64,000 nucleotides of DNA from Pictodentalium vernedei (lineage: Eukaryota > Mollusca > Scaphopoda > Dentaliida > Dentaliidae). Below the pieces are notes generated by a model. That model was given only the letters and a program-made list of their open reading frames with translations, had not been told where the DNA came from and searched no databases. Below, in pieces: positions 60,701 to 63,166 of this stretch (position 1 is the stretch's first letter; each line of letters starts with the position of its first letter). The DNA is taken from positions 33,557,128 to 33,621,127 of the forward strand of contig CM062294.1 in the NCBI GenBank assembly GCA_031216915.1, written 5' to 3'. The translations under genes were made by a program, and so were the position numbers.

Positions 60701-62755
60701 GGTATTGGTGTTGGTATGCTGTCATCGTAATAATATTGATACTGAACTTGAAGTTTTAATACCTCCCAGCTCTAATACTTGTATTACAGTTTCCCAAATT
60801 AATTCATTTACATTAATAATTGCAGGTATTTGAACCAAGTGAGTTGGAAAGAGGACACTTCACAGATCAAGATAATGCAATCAGAATGGCTGATATACCA
60901 GAAAGATTTCAGGTGAGTTCTTAGGCCCCACAAAGTAGATCTTCTGTTGCGCTGGCCATTTTTTCTTTAGCTCAACTTGACAAAGTCAAGATAAGCTATT
61001 GCTATCACATGTGCGGAAGTCTGTGATCTGTTAGTCTGTTCTCATTTTCTTCAGCACAGGCTACACAACGTAGGTCTTGTCCGATCATCATGAAATGTTA
61101 TATGCAGGTTCCACGTCATGTCTAGGTGAGAACAACCTTGATGGTTGCGCTCGCCTGAAACCCCAAAACTTTTAGCACAGTCTACAGGTCTTATTTATGA
61201 AGTGATTTCATTGTAACTTGGTAGGATGACGCCATATAATGTCCAGATGAGAACGTCCTACTTTTGTGGGTTCAGTCAACCCTGATGGCTGCAGCGGCAC
61301 ATTACCTAGATTCCTTTAGCACAGTCTACAGGTTGCATTTATGAAGGGATTTCATTGTAAATTGGTAGGATAACTCTGTAGGATGTCCAGATGAGAACGT
61401 CCTATTTTGGCTGTGATGGTTGAACGTGACGGCCACACAGGCACCTGACCTAGATTTGTTTAGCACAATCTACAGTTCATATTTATGAAGCGATTTCATT
61501 GTAACTTGGAAGGATAACTCGGTATGATGTCTAGATGAGACTGTCCTATCTTGGTCACGATCGGTCAGTCGTTGCTGCCGCCTTGTCATGTGACCTAGAT
61601 TCCTTTATCACTGTCTACAGGTTGTTTATATGAAGGGTTTCATTGTAACTTGGTAGGATACCTCGGTATGATATCTAGATGAGACTCCTATTTTGGTCAC
61701 GATTGGTCAGCTGTGACTGCTGGATCAGCACCTGACCTAGATTCCTTTAGCAAAGTCTATGAGTCATATTTATGAATGGATTTTATTGTAATTTAGTAAG
61801 ACGACTTGTAACTTTGGTTGACATATGTTAACTGTGAGTGCCACATCAACACAGGCCTCAGTTCTTTAGTACAGTCTACACCTCAAATTTTTATGAGTGT
61901 TCACCCATCCAGCGATTAACCTGGCTTGACGTTGCTTAACTTTGGTAATCTAATGAGAACCTGTCTCGCTTTGCCTGTGCTCCCACAAAGGAGTTTCAGA
62001 AATGGATTCTCCTTGAACTCTTCTGTCATCAGACCTTCTGTACAGAAGAAGAGCTGAAGAGGAGACAGACACTAATTTGGATTTTGAAAGCACCACGACG
62101 ATTTGAAGTTCTCTGGTCAGCATGACTCAAATTGAATCAGATGATTCTGAATGAAATCAAATTGGGGGCGCGGTGGCTCAGTTGGTAGAGGTGCAGCCTG
62201 CAAGCCGAGAGGTCCTCAGTTCGAATCCCACCTGCGGCCACCGCGTTGTGTCCTTGGGCAAGACACTTCACCCCCATTGCCCACGTGGGGGCACGGTGAC
62301 GCTGTGTACTAAGGCGTACTGCGCGTTGATGGTGCACCTGTCTTCAACCAATGCTAACCCTGCATGTGTGGAGTTGGTATGTTGGGGAGCTGACAGTTGC
62401 TCGCCGTTGCTCGGTGGTTCTCTCCGGGTACTCTGGCTTCCTCCACCCGTAAAACTGTCACGGTCATGGTTAGCCGTTGTGCAGAAATATGTGACCTTAA
62501 ACACCAATAAAAAAAAAAAAAAAAAAAAAAAATGAAATCAAATTTTAAAGCCATGCAGAGCTCTGCTCTTGTTTATCGTAGAGGTTTTGTTTTATCCGAA
62601 CTCGGAATAATAATTTTTGGGTTGGGTCTATACAGATATTATTTGTTTTGCAGCTCAGGGGTATTCCTGTTCAACCTACAGATGAGGGTGAGCTTGAAGA
62701 AGAAGCAGATTGGATTTTCAAAAATGCATTTGTCACTCCGACAATCTCCAAACAG
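24763..62755 (+). CDS. SUPT6H: Spt6 histone chaperone, 5' part of gene (8 exons)
   Basis: Spt6 is a nuclear elongation factor. It travels with RNA polymerase II, binds histones H3-H4 and nucleosomes, and recruits Iws1/Spn1. Eight exons join in frame to 336 residues. From memory they match human SUPT6H (1726 aa) from the first residues through [60 protein letters not shown] and [13 protein letters not shown] to TPTIS. Residues 1-250 are an acidic, lysine-studded disordered tail. [17 protein letters not shown] in exon 5 corresponds to the Iws1-binding helix. The tex-like core, DLD, S1 and tandem SH2 domains lie beyond the window. ATG 24763 is chosen because the peptide begins as in orthologues. 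Introns are 1.7-9.4 kb and filled with mobile elements. All junctions are GT/AG, and no coding defect is visible. Confidence 0.96.
24956..25040 (+). repeat. 85-bp direct repeat, partner of 26230-26301
   Basis: TAGTACTAAAGCACTGTGAA through AAAATCAAATA occurs immediately left and immediately right (26230-26301, one 12-bp deletion) of the DNA transposon at 25041-26229. The first copy begins only 36 bp after exon 1. Confidence 0.85.
25220..25354. repeat. Perfect palindrome with 67-bp arms
   Basis: The arms 25220-25286 and 25288-25354 are exact complements around one T (25287). The same palindrome, with a shortened left arm, is at 37711-37826. Confidence 0.93.
25489..25898. mobile_element. 410-bp insertion of unknown class with 12-bp target duplication
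   Basis: TGAGTTAGCAAT occurs at 25477-25488 and 25899-25910. The sister element at 37545-38248 has the same site once and uninterrupted (about 37952-37963). The insert has no poly-A tail and no inverted ends. It contains the hairpin GCGCGCC-TTT-GGCGCGC (25858-25874) near one end. Confidence 0.8.
26341..27276 (+). mobile_element. Hairpin/tandem-repeat element, family-1 subfamily
   Basis: 5' hairpin AGCTCACCTGGCC / GGTCATGTGAGCT (26341-26371). Units of about 300 bp then repeat three times, marked by GATGTGAACCAAACTTGGCA, GGTCTATGGGA and AAACATGGCTGCCAGAG. The 3' end is not clear. It is directly followed by another element. Confidence 0.65.
27277..28590 (+). mobile_element. Hairpin/tandem-repeat element, family 1
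   Basis: 5' hairpin ACTCACCTTGAC / GTCAAGCTGAGCT, then GGCGTCTGTCGTG, the family-1 5' half and at least four tandem units of about 130 bp. One unit carries a run of about 30 G (28305-28334). No 3' TCTTG hairpin was found, so the right boundary is approximate. Confidence 0.65.
28591..29216. other. Intron 1 stretch without recognised element
   Basis: No gene or RNA seen. The 77-codon frame at 28593 has no family resemblance. Confidence 0.4.
29217..29450 (+). mobile_element. piggyBac-like foldback MITE
   Basis: It starts TTAACCCTTTACCCA. The central palindrome is GAGCTCGTTCC with flanks CATGTGACC / GGTCACATGATATGG and AACAAAACCATATCA / TGGTTTTGTTGAA. The right terminus is decayed (TTATGTAAA instead of TTGGGTAAAGGGTTAA). 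Confidence 0.75.
30069..31194. mobile_element. hAT-type non-autonomous element
   Basis: Inverted ends CAGGGACCAGCC / GGCTGGTCCCTG with a perfect 8-bp target duplication CTTGTCAA (30061-30068 and 31195-31202). Near the ends are GGGCGATTAAGTCGCCC and GGGAGACTTGAAGTCTCCC hairpins. No transposase is recognised. Confidence 0.9.
31736..31917 (+). CDS. SUPT6H: SUPT6H coding exon 2
   Basis: Acceptor TTTACAG, donor GTAAGT. It starts by completing a split Asp codon and ends between codons. It encodes an acidic stretch and then [16 protein letters not shown], the conserved LIEENLG motif of Spt6. Confidence 0.96.
31943..32611. mobile_element. hAT-like MITE hosting a piggyBac-like MITE
   Basis: The left end is CAGGGTGTGCACATCCTTGA and the right end is TAAGAACCCTG. 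Both ends carry CTTGAAAAGT and CCTTGAATTTT motifs typical of one hAT group. The target duplication is not clean (CATGA on both sides). A TTAACCCTTTACCCA MITE sits inside at 32292-32485. Confidence 0.6.
32292..32485. mobile_element. piggyBac-like foldback MITE (subtype B)
   Basis: It begins TTAACCCTTTACCCAG and ends GCAAAGGGTTGAA. The central palindrome is GAGCTCATTGAGCTC within GGTTATGACCCC arms. AACGGCCAAAACCGGCCA lies near the left end, as in the copy at 58992. Confidence 0.8.
32852..33431. mobile_element. hAT-type element with nested foldback MITE
   Basis: The ends TAGGTCTGCAT / GTGCATCCCTA are flanked by the perfect 8-bp duplication AAATTATC (32844-32851 and 33432-33439). Subterminal GATATATACCGGTATTC-type repeats recur at both sides. 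A decayed member of the GAGCTC foldback family occupies about 33070-33260. Confidence 0.88.
33885..34109. mobile_element. piggyBac-like foldback MITE (subtype A)
   Basis: Arms AACCATATCACGTGACCCCT / GAGGGGTCACATGATATGG around a decayed GAGCTC centre. The right end is TTGGGTAAAGGGTTAA. The left terminus is eroded. Confidence 0.7.
34110..34583. mobile_element. hAT-like MITE containing a perfect hairpin
   Basis: CAGGGACCGATC at the left and GGTCGGTCCCT at the right, next to GGTTAAG on both sides (7 bp, about 34103-34109 and about 34583-34589). It was inserted into the terminal TTAA of the preceding MITE. Inside, 34275-34354 is a palindrome with 39-bp arms ending in AAGTCTTGGCTGCC, a core seen again near 48045, 56650 and 63090. 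Confidence 0.7.
34690..34829. mobile_element. Right half of a piggyBac-like foldback MITE
   Basis: It runs from GAGATCGTTCCAATGAGG through TCACATGATATGG to TTGGATAAAGGGTTAA. The left half is missing. Confidence 0.7.
34830..36126. other. Intron 2 stretch without recognised element
   Basis: Nothing coding was recognised. A TGCGACTTATACAGCAG motif near 35147 resembles sequence inside the hAT element at 36135-37195. Confidence 0.4.
36135..37195. mobile_element. hAT-type non-autonomous element
   Basis: Inverted ends TAGTGCTGCCGCGGTTA / AACCACGGCAGCACTA with the perfect 8-bp target duplication TTCAACAG (36127-36134 and 37196-37203). Subterminal ACCGGTTAACC motifs are repeated. An internal inverted pair carries GTAACCTGCGCA / TGCGCAGGTTAC. 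No transposase. Confidence 0.92.
37545..38248 (+). mobile_element. CAGTAGAACC-ended DNA element, second copy
   Basis: Same ends and TA target as 25041-26229, but without the 410-bp insertion. The palindrome is at 37711-37826 with a shortened left arm. It serves as the empty site for dating the insertion in its sister. Confidence 0.85.
38407..40683 (+). mobile_element. Hairpin/tandem-repeat element, family 1, full length
   Basis: 5' hairpin AGCTCACCTGACT / AGTCAGGGTGAGCT, then six or more TCCGTCGTCCG-type repeats and a conserved 5' half. An array of 110-140 bp units follows, marked by CAGAATCTTTTGATATTTG, CAAGTTTGTTCAAG and GGGCTCCCTGTGGGAGCCC-type hairpins. The 3' hairpin GGCCCC-GT-GGGGCC is followed by TCTTG (to 40683) and TTT. 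It is non-coding. The host hAT element shows it inserted within a run of T. Helitron-like (pearl/HINE-like) identity is inferred. Confidence 0.85.
39717..39751 (+). repeat. Run of about 34 G in a family-1 unit
   Basis: An almost pure G tract at the position where sister units read TTAGGGGGGTGAGATT. It has strong G-quadruplex potential and may be miscounted in assembly. Confidence 0.9.
40850..41001. repeat. Long palindrome inside the hAT element
   Basis: Arms of about 70 bp, nearly perfect, with cores TGATTATTACACTGAC and GACCGGTC, enclosing TTCGCAG between GTTGCGAAC and GTTCGCAAC. Confidence 0.88.
41319..41520 (+). CDS. SUPT6H: SUPT6H coding exon 3
   Basis: It starts [16 protein letters not shown] after acceptor CTCTTAG. 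It continues through [18 protein letters not shown] (human: EKEAIAEEIFQDGEGEEG) and ends LEETDEE plus one base, donor GTATTA. The basic start may be part of a nuclear localisation signal. Confidence 0.95.
41707..44235 (+). mobile_element. Hairpin/tandem-repeat element, family 2
   Basis: 5' hairpin AGCTTAACTTGAC / GTCAAGAAAAGCT (41707-41735), then GCATGCGGAAGTCTGTTAGT. At least a dozen units of about 115 bp follow, marked by TTTAGCACAGTCTACAGGTC, GGGATTTCATTGTAACTTGG and TCTAGATGAGAACGTCCC. A foldback section (43374-43745 against about 43970-44233) inverts part of the array. No TCTTG hairpin was found at its right end. Confidence 0.8.
44486..44690 (+). mobile_element. SINE-like retroposon, unclassified head
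   Basis: A diverged relative of 9828-10056. Shared features are GTGCTTGTTTGCT, TTTTACTGGTAAA, AAAATGGGCAACATG and the CTTAAACACAAATAAATAAA tail. Target duplication not found. Confidence 0.6.
44697..44941. mobile_element. piggyBac-like foldback MITE (subtype A)
   Basis: Runs from TTAACCCTTTACTC to TTGGGTAAAGGGTTAA. Centre GGAACGAGCTC / GAGCTCATTCC with CATGTGACCCC arms. It ends 22 bp before SUPT6H exon 4, so its right edge abuts that exon's acceptor region. Confidence 0.88.
44964..45045 (+). CDS. SUPT6H: SUPT6H coding exon 4
   Basis: Acceptor TTTTTTGTAG. It encodes [20 protein letters not shown] and KHVIHSD, matching the invariant DFIVDDDGQP box. It ends after two bases of an Arg codon, donor GTTCGT (a weak +3 to +6). 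Confidence 0.96.
45775..45966. mobile_element. Decayed piggyBac-like foldback MITE
   Basis: AACAAAACCGTATCATGTGA and CACACAATATGGTTTTGTT arms around a shortened centre. The right end is GATTGGGTAAAGGATTAA. Confidence 0.65.
46374..46484 (+). pseudogene. hAT transposase N-terminal (BED-type finger) fragment
   Basis: A 36-codon frame begins [20 protein letters not shown] and continues [16 protein letters not shown] before TGA (46482). It resembles the start of hAT-related zinc-finger transposases, whose first Cys-x2-Cys pair follows a FQxxWLxDxxxxxWIxPV segment. The stop replaces the second cysteine of that pair. No continuation was found, because a MITE begins about 40 bp downstream. Recognised from pattern memory only. 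Confidence 0.5.
46523..46745. mobile_element. Foldback MITE
   Basis: Inverted arms ACTAAGTACCCT...CACCAGAATCTGACAT and their complements surround the central hairpin CTGGAAAGCTCT-CAA-GAGCTTTCCAG. The outer arms include AAATAAGTTG / CAACTTATTT. The right arm is also the first unit of the adjacent minisatellite. Confidence 0.75.
46713..47152 (+). repeat. 88-bp minisatellite, five copies
   Basis: Copies begin at 46713, 46801, 46889, 46977 and 47065 (GTTATTCCACAACTTATTTA). Copies are almost identical; the clearest difference is ATTGTGG against ATTGAGG at the junctions. The constant 88-bp period implies very recent amplification. Confidence 0.95.
47193..47392. mobile_element. TTAA-flanked foldback MITE, second family
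   Basis: TTAACCCCCTGCACACT at the left and AGTGTGCAGGGAGTTAA at the right. The central palindrome TTTGACAGAGCTC-ATT-GAGCTCTGTCAAA keeps the GAGCTC..GAGCTC core of the other TTAA MITEs although the rest of the sequence differs. Confidence 0.85.
47575..47901 (+). mobile_element. tRNA-derived SINE, 5'-shortened
   Basis: 14-bp target duplication TTTGTTGATTGTTG (47561-47574 and 47902-47915). It begins GCTCAGTAGGTAGAGGTGCA. About 18 bp between the A and B boxes are missing compared with 59669-60034. B box GGTTCGAATCC, body GTGTCCTTGGGCAAGACACT, tail ACCTTAAACACCAATAAATA. Confidence 0.92.
48033..48074. repeat. Short palindrome with GGCTGC core
   Basis: AAATCTAGTCATGGCTGCT and its complement around ATAA. 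It is related in its core to 34275-34354. Confidence 0.75.
48081..49009. other. Intron 4 stretch without recognised element
   Basis: Contains a C run (48481-48496). TTTTTTGG and GGCCTGAGAAACAGA motifs recur near 49640 and in related form near 57800, pointing to an old repeat I could not delimit. Confidence 0.4.
49022..49438 (-). mobile_element. 5S rRNA-headed SINE (SINE3 type)
   Basis: 12-bp target duplication CTTGCTGTCATT (49010-49021 and 49439-49450). Read on the minus strand it starts GGGGGCGCGATGGC. It then carries a 5S rRNA-like promoter block (ACCGAAGTTAAGCAACGTCG, GGTTAGTA, TTGGATGGGTGACC), matching the A box, intermediate element and C box of 5S genes. After that comes the same body as the tRNA-headed SINEs (GTTGTGTCCTTGGGCAAGGC). 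The tail differs: GTCGTTAAACCCTAATAAAA. Confidence 0.9.
49451..50445. other. Intron 4 stretch without recognised element
   Basis: The 140-codon open frame at 49825-50247 has no family resemblance and no splice support. I treat it as chance. Confidence 0.45.
50446..50694. mobile_element. piggyBac-like foldback MITE (subtype B)
   Basis: TTAACCTTTACCTAACATG to TTAGGTAAAGGGTTAA. Arms CATAGGTTATGACCCCTCAT and its inverse; centre GGAACGAGCTC-GAC-GAGCTTGTTCC. Confidence 0.88.
50732..50891. mobile_element. Foldback MITE with 28-bp perfect terminal arms
   Basis: It starts AGAGTAATCGCTTGACTGGA and ends with the exact inverse (to 50891). Further in, imperfect pairing continues to a GTGCGC-ATTC-GCGCAC hairpin. 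Confidence 0.85.
51006..51545 (+). mobile_element. Hairpin-headed element, family 5
   Basis: A perfect 5' hairpin of 15 bp (TATGTGTACCCATAC-ATG, 51006-51038) is followed by GTCTGTCTGTCTGTCC and GTCCGTCCGTCC tracts. Two units of about 180 bp then share TTTTTGGTGTAAATCTGATA. The hairpin arm reappears near 51530 (GTATGGGTACACAT). No TCTTG end was found. Confidence 0.6.
51786..52003 (+). mobile_element. SINE-like retroposon, unclassified head
   Basis: A relative of 9828-10056: CACTGTGGTAAACAAGCTC, TTTTTACTGGTAAAATAG, then the shared GATTAGCCATTGTGCA and GTGACCTTAAACACCAATAA tail. Confidence 0.75.
52018..52275 (-). mobile_element. tRNA-type SINE fragment, reverse
   Basis: The minus strand carries the SINE body (TGTGTCCTTGGTCAAGGTAC; CCAATTCTAACCCTGCCTGT; CTGGCTTCCTCCACCGG). 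It is diverged and directly abuts the tail of the preceding plus-strand element. Confidence 0.75.
52435..52575. mobile_element. Foldback MITE remnant
   Basis: CAAAACATAGCTTAT and TCATAAACTCTATTTTGG arms around CAGTGGAATGAG / CTTGTTCCACTG. Related to the subtype at 58270-58390. Confidence 0.65.
52665..52901. mobile_element. piggyBac-like foldback MITE (subtype A)
   Basis: TTAACCCTTTACCCAACA to TTAGGTAAAGGGTTAA. Perfect centre TTGGAACGAGCTC-AAT-GAGCTCGTTCCAA and CATGTGACCCCTCA arms. Confidence 0.9.
53061..53163 (+). CDS. SUPT6H: SUPT6H coding exon 5
   Basis: Acceptor TCTTAACAG. It encodes (R)[19 protein letters not shown] and an acidic tail ending EEFVEE, donor GTTAAA (weak). In Spt6 orthologues this helix docks onto Iws1/Spn1. 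Confidence 0.95.
53282..55342 (+). mobile_element. Hairpin/tandem-repeat element, family 1, full length
   Basis: 5' hairpin AGCTCACCTGACT / AGTCAGGGTGAGCT. CGTCCGTCCGTCGTCC, the 5' half, then about seven units (CAGATCCAGCAGTCGGAATG; TTTGATATTTGGTATGCAGC; CAAGTTTGTTCAAGCCAAGT; GGGCTCCCTGTGGGAGCCCG). The end is hairpin GGCCC-CCT-GGGCC, TCTTG (to 55342) and TTTT. Three units carry expanded G-rich tracts. It begins 118 bp after exon 5. Confidence 0.85.
54190..55090 (+). repeat. G-tract cluster in family-1 units
   Basis: G-rich tracts at 54205-54244, 54540-54559 and 55066-55088 all lie between the GCAGCAT motif and the GATTCAAGTTTGTT (or AATTCAAG) motif of successive units. Confidence 0.88.
55655..55868 (+). 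mobile_element. 5'-truncated SINE
   Basis: SINE body from GGGGGGCATG through GCGTACTGCACATCGATGGT, CTCAGTGGTTCTCTATGGGT and CTTCCTCCACCCATAAAACT to TTGTTAAACCCCAATAAATG. No head. Confidence 0.8.
55870..56500. other. Intron 5 stretch with hAT-like motifs
   Basis: CAAGGCCTTGAAATTCTGG and CCTTGAAAATCCTTGAATTT motifs resemble the ends of the hAT group at 31943 and 45991. No complete element can be delimited. Confidence 0.4.
56528..56697. mobile_element. Foldback repeat with GGCTGCC core
   Basis: Arms CTGACTTT... and ...AAAGTCAG. The centre is TTTCTAAGCAAGTCTTGGCTGCC / GGCAGCCATGACTTGCCAAGAAA in outline (56635-56682). A relative lies at 62985-63135. Confidence 0.6.
56713..56957 (+). mobile_element. 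CAGTAGAACC-ended DNA element, short copy
   Basis: TA-flanked, 245 bp. It consists almost only of the terminal TGGTCTCTCAAGACAGG repeats, six or more times. The palindromic middle of the other copies is missing. Confidence 0.85.
57179..57271 (+). CDS. SUPT6H: SUPT6H coding exon 6
   Basis: Acceptor ATTTGCAG, donor GTAGGT, whole codons at both ends. It encodes [20 protein letters not shown] and then [11 protein letters not shown]. The human counterpart is the RPKKTTKKRVSRRSIFE segment. Confidence 0.94.
57371..57399 (+). repeat. (TTG)n microsatellite
   Basis: About 9-10 perfect TTG units, 100 bp downstream of exon 6. Confidence 0.95.
57845..58052. mobile_element. Damaged piggyBac-like foldback MITE
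   Basis: The right half is intact in outline (GAGCTCGTTCCAATGAGG, TCACATGATAGGGTTTTGTT, GTTGGGCAGAGGGTTAA). The left half is replaced or eroded around a C run of 22 (57878-57899). Confidence 0.65.
58096..58554. mobile_element. MITE with 28-bp perfect terminal repeats hosting a foldback
   Basis: 58096-58123 (TACCGTATTTACTCTATGTA...) is the exact complement of 58527-58554. TA at both ends fits a TA target. A GGAACG-centred palindrome (58270-58390; ATAGCTTATGATCCCTCATT arms) sits in the middle. Confidence 0.88.
58992..59243. mobile_element. piggyBac-like foldback MITE (subtype B), well preserved
   Basis: TTAACCCTTTACCCAACG to GTTAGGTAAAGGGTTAA. TTTTGTCTCAAAAACATAGG / inverse arms of about 50 bp; centre GGAACGAGCTTGTCGAGCTCG. 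Confidence 0.92.
59669..60034 (+). mobile_element. tRNA-derived SINE, full length
   Basis: 13-bp target duplication TACCACCATGCCA (59656-59668 and 60035-60047). Head GGGGGCGCGGTGGCTCAGTT with A box TGGCTCAGTTGG and B box GGTTCGAATCCC 34 bp on. Conserved body GTGTCCTTGGGCAAGACACT, then tail GTGACCTTAAACACCAATAA and TAAATA. The intact duplication marks it as young. Not a tRNA gene: there is no 3' acceptor half. Confidence 0.95.
60106..60159. repeat. Hairpin with perfect 25-bp stem
   Basis: 60106-60130 and 60135-60159 are exact complements with loop TGCT. Arms start TGAGTTCCAATGTGTTCTAT. Confidence 0.9.
60337..60549. mobile_element. hAT-like MITE
   Basis: 213 bp with ends CAGGGCTTGCCTTGAGT / ACTCAAGGCGAGCCCTG. 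Flanking 8-mers CATCATTA and CATCAAAT agree at five of eight bases. The interior is built of CCCCGA-rich repeats around AGCCCCGAC and GGGGC. Confidence 0.8.
60826..60912 (+). CDS. SUPT6H: SUPT6H coding exon 7
   Basis: Acceptor AATTGCAG, donor GTGAGT. It encodes [20 protein letters not shown] and then MADIPERFQ, close to the human [20 protein letters not shown] region. Confidence 0.97.
61897..61990 (-). mobile_element. 5S-headed SINE, head fragment
   Basis: The minus strand reads ACCAAAGTTAAGCAACGTCA, then GGTTAATCGCTGGATGGGTGA: the 5S A box, intermediate element and C box region, as in 49022-49438. The body is missing. Confidence 0.75.
62164..62531 (+). mobile_element. tRNA-derived SINE, full length with poly-A
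   Basis: 13-bp duplication ATGAAATCAAATT (62151-62163 and 62532-62544). Head, A/B boxes and body as in 59669-60034. Ends in AATAA followed by a pure A run. It was inserted into the family-2 element shortly before that element's 3' hairpin. Confidence 0.95.
62654..62755 (+). CDS. SUPT6H: SUPT6H coding exon 8
   Basis: Acceptor TTTTGCAG, donor GTAACT. It encodes [20 protein letters not shown] and then [14 protein letters not shown]. The next exon lies beyond the window. Confidence 0.97.
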
Positions 62756-62828
62756 GTAACTTATTTATATGTTTTGTGATTTATAAGCTTGCAAATAAAA
62801 AAAAATACATGAATGACTAGCCTAACTC

Positions 62829-62974
62829 TTAACCCTTTACCTAACGAATTGGTTGTATTCGTAAAAAAATGAGGGGGTCACATGATCTGGTTTTGTTGAA
62901 ATTTTTTGAAAAATTTCAAAAATAATATTTAAAATTATAAATTTTGATATCGTCTGCATTTACTTAAGGGTTAA
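62829..62974. mobile_element. Internally deleted piggyBac-like MITE
   Basis: TTAACCCTTTACCTAACG to TACTTAAGGGTTAA. The left arm of the palindrome is lost. The right arm GAGGGGGTCACATGATCTGG remains. Confidence 0.78.
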
Positions 62975-62984
62975 AGACCTAATT

Positions 62985-63135
62985 CAGACTTTGATCCCTT
63001 TTGTGAAACAATACAGGTGTCCCAACATGTAGCCTTTGGGTAAACTTGCAACTTACATTATTAGTACCTTCGAGGTTGTTTCTATACAGGCAGCCAAGAC
63101 TTGCCTAGAAACAACTGTAGTGACATAGGATATAA
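62985..63135. repeat. Foldback repeat, relative of 56528-56697
   Basis: TTCAGACTTTGATC, CAACATGTAG and GGTTGTTTCTA-CAGGCAGCCAAGACTTG-TAGAAACAAC, in the same order as the intron 5 copy. Confidence 0.6.
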
Positions 63136-63166
63136 AATATTATAAAGTTGTCAGATTTACATTTTT

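Larger units (their letters stand above)
60969..62571 (+). mobile_element. Hairpin/tandem-repeat element, family 2, full length
   Basis: 5' hairpin AGCTCAACTTGAC-AAA-GTCAAGATAAGCT, then ATGTGCGGAAGTCTGTGATC and six to eight units of about 115 bp (TTTAGCACAGTCTACAGGT; GATTTCATTGTAACTTGGTA). The end is hairpin GCAGAGCTCTGC, TCTTG (to 62571) and TTTA. It contains a 5S-headed SINE fragment and a whole SINE. Fills almost all of intron 7. Confidence 0.82.

Noticed and set aside
62268-62507. Frames of 60-120 codons with recurring peptides such as [16 protein letters not shown]
   Set aside because: These are translations of the SINE body. The same peptide appears in every copy because the DNA is the same.
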